DNA from: Zygnema cylindricum
Lineage: Eukaryota > Streptophyta > Zygnematophyceae > Zygnematales > Zygnemataceae
Length of the DNA stretch: 14,094 nt
Reading direction: 5' to 3'
Assembly (NCBI GenBank): GCA_037447655.1
Contig: JBBHKE010003583.1
Location: 1-14,094, forward strand
The notes under the pieces were generated by a model. That model ran no database searches. It saw only the letters and a list, made by a program, of their open reading frames with translations, and was not told the origin of the DNA. Numbering within the stretch: position 1 is the first letter of the stretch; each line of letters starts with the position of its first letter. Position numbers and translations under genes: made by a program. Of this stretch, positions 1-8,636 are shown one piece after another.

Positions 1-40
1 GAGAGAGAGAGAGAGAGAGACGAGGGAGGGTGAGAGAGAG
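1..40. repeat. GA microsatellite at window start
   Basis: A (GA)n run fills the first 20 bases and continues as an impure purine tract to about base 40. It may begin before the window. Bases 41-209 hold no coding pattern I can support. Read on the minus strand, this stretch is CT-rich. Confidence 0.9.
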
Positions 41-209
41 TACTTCAATGAAAAGCAAATGAATTGAAGGAAATCTTTCGAGATTGACCGGACGAGCATC
101 AAGACAGAATCAGTACAGTACGACTTTGGAGCCCACCATGAGAGAAAAGATCGAGGGAAGAAACAACATCCAAAGATATGCAATTCACAAAGAGAGTGGA
201 GGATATTTA

Positions 210-402
210 TTAGGGTAAATCTTTATTCTGATGTATCTGAATTTCCCGATTAAAATCCCGGGGCAAGGAGGAACTTCTTAAGACTTCCATTCCCTTTAAG
301 CTCTCTCTCCAGGAATTTACCTGAAGTAAACATCCAATAGCGCAGATTGTACCTATTTTTCTGTTATAAATTCCTTCCAAATTGACATGCAGTGGACTAA
401 GC
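210..402 (-). CDS. Exon-like piece of an unidentified host gene (downstream of 694-1031)
   Basis: On the minus strand a T-rich tract ends in TTGCAG at 408-403, a good acceptor. The exon starting at 402 begins with one base that completes the split codon left by the 1031-694 piece, so the phases match. The frame reads LSPLHVNLEGIYNR, then IGTICAIGCLLQ up to base 321. There a CAG|GTAAAT donor (GTAAAT at 320-315) would end the exon. If the donor is not used, the frame runs on to a TAA at 212-210. A second frame across 320-250 also gives a protein-like ending (GKFLERELKG...), so the true 3' structure is unclear. I do not recognise the family. A transcript is needed to choose between the alternatives. 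Confidence 0.4.
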
Positions 403-693
403 CTGCAATAAAACAAAAAAGAAAAAAGGAGTGGACTTTTCTTAAATCACGTTTGGCCACCCAACCAGTGGAACACTATAAGATTATTTGCTCAGAATAT
501 CTAGTCATATATACATGAACCGTGAGACCTACGTTAGAACCACACCATAATCAGAGTGAACTTTGAGAACAGGTTTATTGGTTCCAGTGAAAGAGTTAAT
601 TCTCAAACTTTGGAATTATTTGCAGAAAAGCCCAAAAGAAACGTCAAATAAAGAAAGGGAGACAACTTTTTCCTTATATAAAAGAAAGCTTAC

Positions 694-1031
694 CCTTTCT
701 CGGGTAAATATGTCTCTAAACTAAGAGCAACTTTTCCCGTTGGAATACTTTTCAGAAGAACCTCAGGATCTTCCTGAAATCTTTCTAATCTTCCAACAAA
801 AGCTTGAGGAAATAACCAAAATTTTTCTGGAAAACAACCGGTTTTACGATTTCCTTCCGGAAGGAAAGCTTCTCCCAAATTAAAACCTGTTGAAGTATTA
901 ACTTCCTTAGTAGATATTTCCGCATATAGTAAATTCATATTGGGCCTCGTATCAGGAAAAAAACCTCCAAAATTAGAATCCGTGAAATTATCTCCTCCTC
1001 CACGCCAAGAAGCTTCTAGATTTGCGTCCAT
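694..1031 (-). CDS. Exon-like piece of an unidentified host gene
   Basis: A minus-strand frame of 112 codons runs from ATG (1031-1029) to a consensus donor G|GTAAGC (GTAAGC at 693-688). It leaves two bases that are completed by the acceptor at 403. The residues look like real coding sequence (SWRGGGDNFTDSNFGGFFPD, then PEKFWLFPQAFVGRLERF and IPTGKVALSLETYLPEKG), with no low-complexity bias or retrotransposon motif. The ATG could be a true start, because a telo-box-like motif and a GA-rich leader lie upstream. But the bases just before it are AAATAG, a possible splice acceptor, so this could be an internal phase-0 exon. No signal peptide or membrane segment is visible. I cannot assign a family or function. 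Confidence 0.5.
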
Positions 1032-1149
1032 CTATTTTTAGAGCATATCAAAACAACAAAAAAAAACACTTTCGTTAATTGAGTCTCCTTCTTTTGTTAT
1101 ATTTCGTCTTTTTTTTCTTTTTACTTTAGAGATCAAAGGATTCAGGTAT

Positions 1150-1157
1150 CTAGGGTT
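1150..1157 (-). promoter_or_regulatory. Telo-box-like motif AACCCTAG
   Basis: The plus strand reads CTAGGGTT, so the minus strand reads AACCCTAG, about 120 bp upstream of the ATG at 1031. Telo-boxes of this kind are common near the 5' ends of plant genes. Its position supports a minus-strand promoter or leader here, but an 8-base match is weak evidence. Confidence 0.3.
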
Positions 1158-1160
1158 CCT

Positions 1161-1311
1161 CTTCTATCTTCTGTCCACGCTTTCAACTCTCCCATCTCTC
1201 TCTTTCCTCCCTCCTCTCCCCTCCCTTCTGTCTGATCTTACTTCTCCCTTCTCTCCTCTCCTTGCTCTCCCGCCTCCCTCTCCACTTTCCCTCCTCTCTC
1301 TCTCGTTTTCT
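1161..1311. repeat. CT-rich (plus) / GA-rich (minus) tract
   Basis: About 150 bp are nearly pure pyrimidine on the plus strand, built from imperfect CTCTCC and CCCTCC units. It lies upstream of the minus-strand exon at 1031. Such tracts are frequent in plant promoters and 5' leaders. The open frame across it on the minus strand (runs of E, R and G) is a by-product of the repeat. Confidence 0.85.
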
Positions 1312-1859
1312 ATGGGGATGAATAAAATCAGAACGTTCAAGTTTTTTCTGTAAAATTTGTTGGGCTTAAAAGAAATGGCATATATTAAAAAACAAACAAA
1401 ATTTGAGCTCAAAACTTAGGCTTTTTGCTTTGTGCTTTTGAGCTTTGAGCTATTTTAAGCTTATTGAGCTTTGGGCTTTTGAGTTGACCTTTTCAGTTTC
1501 AACTATTGTTTATATATCGAGGACATTTTCTTAATATATGGTACGTGGTATTTTTCTGACCCTTGATACAATATACAAATACCGCTTTCTGCTCGAGTTC
1601 GGACGAACAAAAATAACCAGTGGACGGAAGAAAAAAATAATCCCTCTGCTGTCCATATGCAAACAAATGATACGGACTGCCAAGATTTAAGGGTCAAAAG
1701 GTCATCACCTAACCATGCCAAAATACAAATTTAGCTTTGCGAATCGGGCGTAAACCGTGAAGTACTAATACTTCATTGCTCTTTTGAATTCAATGCGACT
1801 ATCATCCAGACTAGTTAACTAAGGCAGAAAGAAAGAACTATGGCTGGAGGGTGCTTTAC
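1312..1859. other. Non-coding stretch with degenerate GAGCTTT units
   Basis: No supported gene. Between about 1407 and 1490 the plus strand carries irregular repeats of GAGCTTT/GGCTTTT. A small inverted repeat, GAAGTA-CTAA-TACTTC, lies near 1760-1775. The rest is unremarkable AT-rich DNA. Confidence 0.5.
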
Positions 1860-1990
1860 ATTAGAGGTGAAGCCATAGTAACAAATAGAGTGGAGAGAAA
1901 AGGGATTGAAAAGTTCTGTTTTTTATTAGAAAAACTGATTGCAAAACAAGAAGTAGGGACAAACTTAAAATTTCCCGAGAGTGACCTTTT
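1860..1990 (-). repeat. Leader fragment of a copia family, copy 1
   Basis: This stretch is a same-orientation repeat of 11972-12118, with only scattered substitutions and one gap of about 15 bases (absent here). On the minus strand both read towards ATGGCTTCACCTC. In copy 2 that ATG opens the gag frame of element C. Here the match stops right after the start codons (ATG at 1876-1874), so this is a leader without a gene. Both copies diverge from their flanks at the same upstream point, close to GTCACTCTCGGG. Confidence 0.75.
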
Positions 1991-2373
1991 GAGATATCTT
2001 GAAGAGGCACTTGACCTTGTTGGAATTCTGTTTTTTTCATAATTCGACTTTGCTTTAAACTCAAACTATTAGACTCAGTGCTAGATAACGTAGTCTAGAA
2101 TTCTGCAATAAGTTATCTATTTCTGTACCTCTGTCTTAGATTCTGATTTAAATTCTCTTTCAGTCCTAGATTTGAAATTCTACGACAGGACATCTTGCCC
2201 TTTCGTCCTATGTTAAGAAGAGCCAAGTGACCCTTCGGGATCATATGGGCTGTAGATCATTCTGTAACGATGTCATTACGTGACACCCTCACTTACTATT
2301 TTAGCTTCTTAGTGCATTGTAAAATTCACTTGCCCTTTTTTGTCTGATCCTTTTTGTATTTCTATCCGCTGCA
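1991..2373. other. Region upstream of element A gag, LTR not resolved
   Basis: This stretch lies where the 5' LTR, primer-binding site and leader of element A should be. I see no TGGTATCAGAGC-type primer site and no TG...CA boundary. A faint match, GTGACCCTTCGGGAT near 2228, resembles the start of the element C leader. The LTR may be too decayed to recognise, or lost. Confidence 0.4.
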
Positions 2374-2761
2374 ATGACTACTAATTCAATAGGTTATCGG
2401 CCTCTCCCTGTTAGTTCGAATATCGTTACCAAATTCAATGGCACGGATTTCTACGGGTGAAAATACCAGATTGAACACCTTTTCCGGCGTGAAAAACTCT
2501 GGTCCGTTATTAACGGAAGTGAAGGGGAATCTCCCGATGCCGCCGCTAAATACGCCTAACTCATGTGCAATGAGGAGGCGCACTCCAGGCTAGTCCTCGC
2601 AGTCGAACCCTCGCAATTTGACCTCATTCGTGACGCCACCTCGGCGCACAATGCTTGGACACTTCTGTCCACTGCATATGAAAACAAATCCTGGTTGAAC
2701 AAATTACTTCTTTGATGCAAGCTCTAAGAATCCTGCAGAATCTATTCAATCCTACGTCAAC
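2374..2761 (+). pseudogene. Element A: gag, 5' part (Ty1/copia)
   Basis: The frame from ATG 2374 encodes a typical copia gag N-terminus: TKFNGTDFYG, then KYQIEHLFRREKLWS, EEAHSRLVLAVEPSQFD and AHNAWTLLSTAYE. Stops replace expected codons at 2458-2460 (TGA where Trp is usual) and 2557-2559 (TAA). The frame shifts further near 2715-2740. Gag is the structural protein of the virus-like particle. The coding sequence is cut at TCAAC (2757-2761), where element B inserted. It continues in a compatible frame at 9219 with the C-terminal half of the same gag domain. This is a dead gene, and the family resemblance is strong. Confidence 0.85.
2757..2761 (+). repeat. Target-site duplication of element B, left copy
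   Basis: TCAAC directly precedes the TGTTAGG start of the 5' LTR. The same five bases directly follow the TTTTCA end of the 3' LTR at 9214-9218. Five bases is the usual duplication made by copia integrases. Confidence 0.9.
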
Positions 2762-3630
2762 TGTTAGGATAATGAGCACTCATTATTGGGATTGGATCAC
2801 TTACTCCTCCGTACGTCCTTTGCAAACTCCTTATCCGAATCACTGCTCTCAACCTTGTCATCATCCTCTTTTTCCAAAGGCGTCTCTTGTGGTGTCACGT
2901 GGTCCGTGCGAGTAGGTGATTCACTAACAACCTTGCCTCTTTGTGATTCATTGCCGGTGAGTTTAGGCGTCGGAACTCTCTCTACAGTCTTCTCTATGAA
3001 TCACACCTTATATTTCCTCTTCCTCTCTTGTAAACTTTTCATAATGACTCTCCTCCTCGTAATCTTTCGCCCATTTGGACTCATTAGCTCTTTTCACTAT
3101 CCATTCCAAATTTTCATTAAACTCAACACTTCTAGACTCTTTAACCTTTCTAGTAACGGGGTTTTTGTATTGAATTCTGACTATACACCACAAAGAATCC
3201 TTCCTATGACCATGCCGCAGACTTCCCTTTTCGATTTCTTTCCTCTACTTACCCCATAGCCTCACATCCCCAAATCCTTAAATATTTCACAGTAGGCACC
3301 TATCCCCTCCAAAGCTCCTCCGATGTTTTGTTGCACAAAACCAATTTGATTCTCCGGTTGATACCATGATTGGCCGCCCTAATTGCTTCTCCCCAAAGAC
3401 GATGTGTGAGTTTTGTCGTATGGAGCATGGCCCGCACTACGATTCCATTCCATTGTGGGGAATAAGGAGCCGCGCTTAATCCCCGTCTCCTTACAATATC
3501 TAGCGAAGGTAGGAAATTCACCTCCACTGTTCGATTGTACCGCCTTTACTTGCCTCCCACTTTCCCTTTCTAACATGACCACAAATTTTTTAAATGCACC
3601 TTGTATACATCTTTGTATTGTTCGTTTTCA
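2762..3630 (+). repeat. 5' LTR of element B, interior replaced
   Basis: Bases 2762-2794 match the 3' LTR start (8637-8669) at 29 of 33 positions. Bases 3600-3630 match the 3' LTR end (9183-9213) at 27 of 31. The 513 bp between these points in the 3' LTR are missing. In their place lie about 805 bp of inverted element-internal sequence. The LTR therefore keeps its integrase-recognised ends but lacks its own U3/R/U5 interior, including the promoter. Confidence 0.88.
2795..3599 (-). pseudogene. Inverted integrase-to-linker fragment of a sister copia copy
   Basis: Read on the minus strand, this matches element B from about 5755 to 6920, minus B's 299-bp insert. It has the integrase core (ERESGRQVKAVQSNSGGEF, then HTTKLTHRLWGEAIRAANHG), the join ELWRG...VPTVKYLRIWGCEAM, a RIQYKNPVTRKV segment and the acidic linker. 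The second catalytic Asp motif (SDRGGEF in B) has become SNSGGEF, and the SPQSNGIAE region is damaged. It keeps the integrase-to-linker join that is broken in B, so it came from another copy or an earlier state. The plus-strand frames over this region are shadows. Confidence 0.88.
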
Positions 3631-3632
3631 AT

Positions 3633-3645
3633 TGGTATCGGAGCA
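3633..3645 (+). promoter_or_regulatory. Primer-binding site of element B
   Basis: TGGTATCGGAGCA starts two bases after the LTR end at 3630. The usual plant copia site, complementary to the 3' end of initiator-Met tRNA, is TGGTATCAGAGC. There is one A-to-G difference. This is where minus-strand DNA synthesis would be primed. Confidence 0.9.
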
Positions 3646-3668
3646 GGTTATTGGCAATTTTTGCAGGT

Positions 3669-4757
3669 ATGGAGGAGAAAGGGAAATCTATGGCAGAACC
3701 TAGTAGAGGAGTTACATGGACACAATATGATAAGTTCGACAAATATGGGGAGAAAAACGTGAAGATGAACGATAACATGGTTGAACGCTTTCAAGAGTTT
3801 CTCAAAACACAAGGAGGTGACGGCGATGGAGATGGTAGTGATAATTCTAATTACTAAAAAAAATAAAAAAAAATAGATGAAAGGAAAATCTAAACCTTAT
3901 GAATAGGAAGAGGAGGTGAGTGAAAACAGTGATCTTAAAGTCTTCAATAAGACAATCGTCTTCACAAGTTCTAGCTATGCAATTTGGAAGAGATACATTC
4001 GAGGAACTTTCACACTGAAAAAGCTTTAGAACATCATGATCGGGAAGGAGACGCGATCGGATCCTTCCATGGATCCAAAAGGAGTAGAGAAGTGGGACAA
4101 GAAAGATATGGCAGCGTCCACAACACTAATACAAAGTTGTGCCTATATCTTCTAACTAATAACAGGGCTCATGATTGTTGGACCGCCTTGCAAAATGCGT
4201 TGTAAAAAGGGTTTGAGGCAAATAAAATTATCGCTTTCACGAGTACATTGGGTTTAGAATGAAAGAGAATGAGTCAATTGATGAAAGAGTTGAAAGGTTT
4301 AATGTCATCATGGAGTAACTTAACTCACTCAATAACTTCCAGAAAAGGAGAGGATGTTTGTTTTCATGAGGAGTCTTCCGGGCAAGTTTGCGGTGGCAAA
4401 AGAAGTCTTCAAAAGGCGAGAGAAACCGACAATGGCATACGCCATCAACCGCTGGAGGAATACGGAGAAAGAGAAGGCAACATCTAAAGAGGTAAACAAG
4501 TGATCATCCTATCCGAGTTATCTGCAAGAGGATAACGGAGCTTACAACTTTAGAGGATCTAGGAGGAGAGGAGGTGGACCTCGTGGACGAAGAGGCACGT
4601 AACAGGGCCAAGGAGAGGATCATATTAACGTAATACCTCTCACATGACATCCTACAATTGTAACGAAATTAGGCATGGCTCTATTGAATGCCCAAAAACA
4701 AATAAACAATGTAACATTTGTCAAAAATGGGGTCACACTTATCGCGGTTGTTATTAG
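3669..4757 (+). pseudogene. Element B: gag with CCHC zinc knuckles
   Basis: The likely start is ATG 3669, soon after the primer site. The first frame (MEEKGKSMAEPSRG...) ends at TAA 3855-3857 after an Asp/Gly-rich run. Gag-like sequence then continues through several frames: a core near 3980-4260 (AHDCWTALQNAL), a segment near 4365 (MRSLPGKF), and an Arg/Gly-rich stretch at 4555-4615. An intact zinc knuckle, CNICQKWGHTYRGC (C-X2-C-X4-H-X4-C), lies at 4710-4751. A degenerate one, CNEIRHGSIEC, starts at 4659, with the second Cys and the His lost. Gag packages the element RNA into particles. Several stops and frameshifts make it non-functional. Confidence 0.85.
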
Positions 4758-5430
4758 CAGAAGGGAAACAGTCGCGGAAGGGGAAAATTTAGAGGCGGAG
4801 GAAGTGGAGGAAATAGCTCATCAGGTAGAGAGGATTTTGTTGGGAATGGGCTAATGGGACAGAAACTTGAATTCTTTACTTCATTTGAGGAGGAATCACA
4901 AAAAAAGAAAAAAATGTCCTAATTCAAACACAAGGCAAGGAGAATAAAAGAAAACTTAACAATTGGATCATTGACTCAAGTGCTACACATCACATGTGTT
5001 TGAATCTAGGACTATTCACTAACATTAGAAAACTTGCACCAAAATCTATCATAGTAGTCAACGGTTCAATGATGGTTAATGATACAGTGGGAACATAGTG
5101 GCTAACTATTTGATATTGGTTATTAATACAACGCAAACAGTAAGGTTGGATCTACCAACACAGGATAGGAAAAGGAATGACAACTAGGGTCAATAGAGTA
5201 CGTTTTAAGAGTGTGCTTTATAATTTAGGAGTATGTATCAATTTCTTAAGTGTCCCTCAACTTCAAAAGGAAGGTGGAAGAGCCACATGCACAGGAGGTA
5301 GAATCAGTTTGAGTAGTAAAACAAGACCATTTGCAGAAGGCATTGTAACTGAAAATATGCAGAGTAGGTTGATTTGGAGAAAACCAAAAAATAGGACAGC
5401 GGATGAAGAAGAGCACAAGAAGGACCTCAC
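4758..5430 (+). pseudogene. Element B: aspartic protease region
   Basis: The key motif is WIIDSSATHHM at 4964-4996. Copia proteases normally read WIIDSGATHHM, where DSG is the catalytic triad, so the conserved Gly is now Ser. It is preceded by a Gly/Arg-rich gag tail and followed by FTNIRKLAP and a VRFKSVLYNLGVCINFLSV segment (from about 5198), which fits the C-terminal half of a copia protease. Frameshifts or stops occur near 5096-5160. The protease would process the Gag-Pol polyprotein. Confidence 0.82.
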
Positions 5431-6090
5431 ATTGCGGCATCATCGAATGTGTCACACTTCAAAGAGTAACATCAAAGAGATGATTAGTCAGGTGTAGTCC
5501 AGGAACTCGACGTGGCGGCAGAAAAGAAAGTCATCGAATGTGAAGGTTGCACAAAAAAGAAGCATAAAAGGAAGCCTCATCCGGTAAAAGATCTTCAATC
5601 CAAGGCAAACGCTTTTTTAGACCTAGTCCAGGTAGATCTTTGCAGGGACATACATCTAGAAACAATTGGGAAAAAAAATACATTATAGTGATAGTTGATG
5701 ATTTCAAAAGAAAGACAAAGGTGTATCTTTTTAAAGGCTAAGTTAGACGCATTAGAGACATTTAAAGAATTTGTGGTCATGGCTGAAAGGGAAAGTGGGA
5801 GGCAGGTAACGACGGTACGATCGGACCGTGGAGGTGAATTTTTTGCCTTCGATAGATATTGTGAAGAAAGGGGGATTAAGCAGCAGTTCACGGTTCTTTA
5901 TTCCCCACAATCGAATGGAATCGCAGAGAGGAAGAATACAACATTGCAGAAGATTGTACGGGCCATGCACCATACGACAAAACTCACACACCGCCTTTGG
6001 GGAAAAGCAATTAGGGCGGCCAATCATATTACCAACATGAGAATCAACTCGGCTTTGGGCAACAAACCACCGGAGGAGCTTTGGAGTGGA
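5431..6090 (+). pseudogene. Element B: GAG-pre-integrase and integrase core
   Basis: LRHHRMCHTSKSNIKEMI (from 5431) followed by CEGCTKKKHKRKPHP is the HHCC zinc-binding N-terminal region. The core follows: LVQVDLC holds the first catalytic Asp near 5632, VRSDRGGEF the second near 5823, and SPQSNGIAERKN the Glu near 5927, so the DDE set is visible. The longest intact frame covers the second and third residues and continues to NKPPEELWSG at about 6090. A stop near 5497 and a frame break near 5685 interrupt it. Integrase would insert the cDNA into the genome. The frame is then broken by the 6091-6389 insert. Confidence 0.88.
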
Positions 6091-6389
6091 CACGTAAACA
6101 TGCCCCAAATCCCACTTAAATACATAACAGAAGGTACGTCTCTTGATTGCCACATCCCCATAACGGTCATCACCCATCCTAATAACGGGCATCACTCTAA
6201 GTGATGATGTCAGTATTGTCCCCACCCAAATGAAACCATAACTCTCGTGTTCTCACAAAATACCTCATAACTCTCTTAGCAGCCTCCTAATCCTCCCTCC
6301 TAGGCTCATTAAGACTTCTACTTAAGACTCCCACAATTGCAACTATGCCAAGTCTCGTACAATTCATTTAATTAATCCCTAAAAAACAC
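6091..6389. mobile_element. Unidentified 299-bp insert in the element B integrase region
   Basis: The sister copy at 2795-3599 joins the sequences on either side through about 22 bases (VPTVKY), which are missing here, so this is an insertion with a small deletion. It does not code. It contains direct repeats ATAACGGTCATCAC (6160-6173) and ATAACGGGCATCAC (6182-6195). On the minus strand it has a TATA-like TATTTAAG (6122-6115). It may be a fragment of another element's LTR, but I could not match it to a family. Confidence 0.65.
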
Positions 6390-7124
6390 TTAAGGATTTG
6401 GGGATGTGAGGCTATAGGGTATGTAGAGGAAAAAAATCGATAAGGGAAGTTTGCGGCACAGTCATAAGAAGGATACTTTGTGGGATATAGTGAGAATTTA
6501 GTGCAGTATCGGATTTATAACCCTCTTAGTAAAAGGGTTAAGAAGTCTAGAAATATGGAGTTTAACAAAAAATTGGATTGGATTGTGAAAGGAGCTAATG
6601 AGTCTAAACGGGCTCATGATTACGAGGAAGAGAGTAATTATGAGAAGTTCATAGGAGAGGAGGATGAAGAAGTTTTGATGGAGGAAAGGACAAAGAAAAA
6701 AGTGTGATTCGTAGAGAAGACTGTAGAGAAAGTTTCAACGCTTAAACTCACCGGCAACGAATCATAGAGTGGCAAGGTCGTTAGTGAATCACCTACTCGC
6801 ATAGACCACGTCACACCACAAAAGACACCTTTGGAAAAGGATGATGACAAGGTAGAGAGCAGTGATTTAGATAAGGAGTTTGTAGAGGATGTACGGAGGA
6901 GTAAGAGATCAACAAAAGAACCGGGTCGGTTTTCACCAGGACAATCATATAAAAAGCAACCCACCTACCAGAGAGTCATTTCCGAATCCGAGAGGGAAGG
7001 TCGAAATCCTTCCTTTTATGCAAGGCAATCACAGAAATCGTCCAACTGATCCTCAATCATATAAAGAGACTCGGATGGTTGGGAGGAGAAGTGGAAACTT
7101 CGATTAATAAAAGAACTTAATTAT
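6390..7124 (+). pseudogene. Element B: integrase C-terminal and linker region
   Basis: It resumes with LRIWGCEAIG (compare LRVFGCPAYV in copia integrases). Near 6478 come VGYSENLVQYRIYNPLSKRV and then KSRNMEFNK, the usual integrase C-terminal strand pattern. A long acidic and basic linker follows (ESSDLDKEFVEDVRRSKRS near 6856). Stops occur at 6704-6706 and 6764-6766, and further frame changes around 7046. This poorly conserved stretch separates integrase from reverse transcriptase in copia polyproteins. Confidence 0.8.
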
Positions 7125-8602
7125 GTGAAAGCAAATGGGTGTTTTGAGAATGTAGATTTGCCAGAAGGTAAGAAGGCAATAGATTCAAAATGGGTATTCA
7201 AGACTAAGACGCGAGCCTTGGAAAATTTTTTGAAGTATAATGCAAGATTAGTGTGCAAAGGTTTTCAACAGAAGGGAGGCATTGACTATTCGGAGACCTT
7301 TGCTCGTGTAGTCAAATTCAATTCATTATGTGCAGTCATTGCAATGGCTGCGGCGGAAAGAATGCACATTCAACAGATGGACGTGGAGACAGTTTTTCTA
7401 AATGGTGATTTGGAAGTGGAAGCGTACATGAAAATTTTAGAAGGAGTTTTTGGAGAGAAAGGTAAGGTGTGGAGGTTGTGGAAGGATTTGTACGGATTGA
7501 AGCAGGCGCTAAGAACGTGGAACCACAAGCTTCATAAAGTTTTGCTACCTTTGGGTTTTAAGAAGCTCATTGCGGATTGTGGAATTTATATTCTAGATGA
7601 AGATCATGATGTGATAATTTTCAGTGTATATGTAAATGATTTCATGTCCATAATTTGGATTTACTTAGAGAATTAAAAAGTGAATTTAAAAAATATTTTA
7701 AAATCACTAACTTGAATTAAAAAGTAAATTTAAAAAACATTTAAAAATCACAAACTTAGGGGACGCTCAATAAATTGTGGGAATTCAGATTAAAAGAATG
7801 AAGAATGGACACATTAAGCTAAACCTAAAACAATATGCAAAAGAGGTTTTGGAAAGATTTGGAAATCTAGATTGCAAGCCACTTGGAACTCCTCTTGATC
7901 CTCGTGACAAACCTTTTAATTTTGTTATGAGTCTAGAGGTTGATGTTCCATGTAGGGAGGCAGTTAGAAGCTTGATGTATTTAAATGTTGGGACTAGGCG
8001 AGACATTAGCGCTGCACTAAACGTAGTTTATCCATATTGTAGCAATCCTAAAAAGATACATTAGGAAGCAGTGAAGAGAATAGTTAGATATTTGGCTGGA
8101 ACACTTAGTCTTGGAATTGTCTATAAAAAGGATGAGAGCTTAAGCTAATGCGGATATTGTGATGCCGATTATGGAGGTGACCATGATACAGGAAGGTCTA
8201 CATTAGAATATGTGTTTTTACTTGCATGAGGAGCAATTTTGTGGAATTCGCGTTTGCAACCTATTGTCGCAATGGCACCTACGGAGGCGAAGCATATGGT
8301 TGCATGTCATGCTGCAAAGAATGTTGTATGGATAAAAGAATTTTTGACGGAGGTTGGAATGGCAAAAGAATGCTTGTAAATATTGAGTGAAAATTTCCTC
8401 TATTTCACTAAGTAAAAATCATATTTTGCATAAGAGCACAAAACACATTAAAATTCAGTGGCATCTTGTTCGAGATTTAGTTTCGGAAGAAGTGATTGAA
8501 ATTGTATTTGTAACTTCGGAAAAAAATGTTTCTGATATGTTGAATAAAGCAGCATTAAAGGAAGTATATGACATGGGAAAGAAATTAATGGGCATTGAGT
8601 AA
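7125..8602 (+). pseudogene. Element B: reverse transcriptase and RNase H
   Basis: Reverse transcriptase opens with the KANGCFENVDLPEGKKAIDS segment. It shows WVFKTK, ARLVCKGFQQKGGIDYSETFA, QQMDVETVFLNGDL (usually MDVKTAFLNG) and LYGLKQALRTW. The active site is YVND instead of YVDD, at about 7627-7638. The frame breaks near 7660, and a 44-bp tandem duplication follows. It resumes at 7777 with GIQIKRMKNGHIKLNLKQYA and SLMYLNVGTRRDIS. RNase H follows from about 8146, with CDADYGGDHDTGRST and APTEAKHMVA. A tail at 8410-8602 (STKHIKIQWHLVRDL, VSDMLNKAALKE) fits the copia C-terminus. Multiple stops make it inactive. Confidence 0.92.
7670..7757 (+). repeat. 44-bp tandem duplication within reverse transcriptase
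   Basis: Copy 1 is 7670-7713 and copy 2 is 7714-7757. They start GAATTAAAAAGT and end AACTT, with a few substitutions. One copy encodes the expected ELKSEFKKYFKITNL motif, so the second is extra and disturbs the frame. Confidence 0.88.
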
Positions 8603-8627
8603 GAGGGAGCTTTGAGTGTTTCAGTAT

Positions 8628-8636
8628 AAGGGGGAA
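8628..8636 (+). promoter_or_regulatory. Polypurine tract of element B
   Basis: AAGGGGGAA lies immediately before the TGTTAGG start of the 3' LTR. This is the usual position for the plus-strand primer in LTR retrotransposons. Confidence 0.9.

Noticed and set aside
1164-1412. Minus-strand frame rich in Glu, Arg and Gly
   Set aside because: It is produced by translation of the GA tract, so it is low-complexity with no domain.
2786-3259. 157-codon plus-strand open frame
   Set aside because: It is the reverse strand of copia linker/integrase sequence. The matching minus-strand frame has the family motifs, and the same shadow appears opposite 6638-6964.
5752-6225. 157-codon minus-strand open frame
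   Set aside because: It lies antisense to the integrase core and then enters the non-coding insert. It has no motifs of its own.
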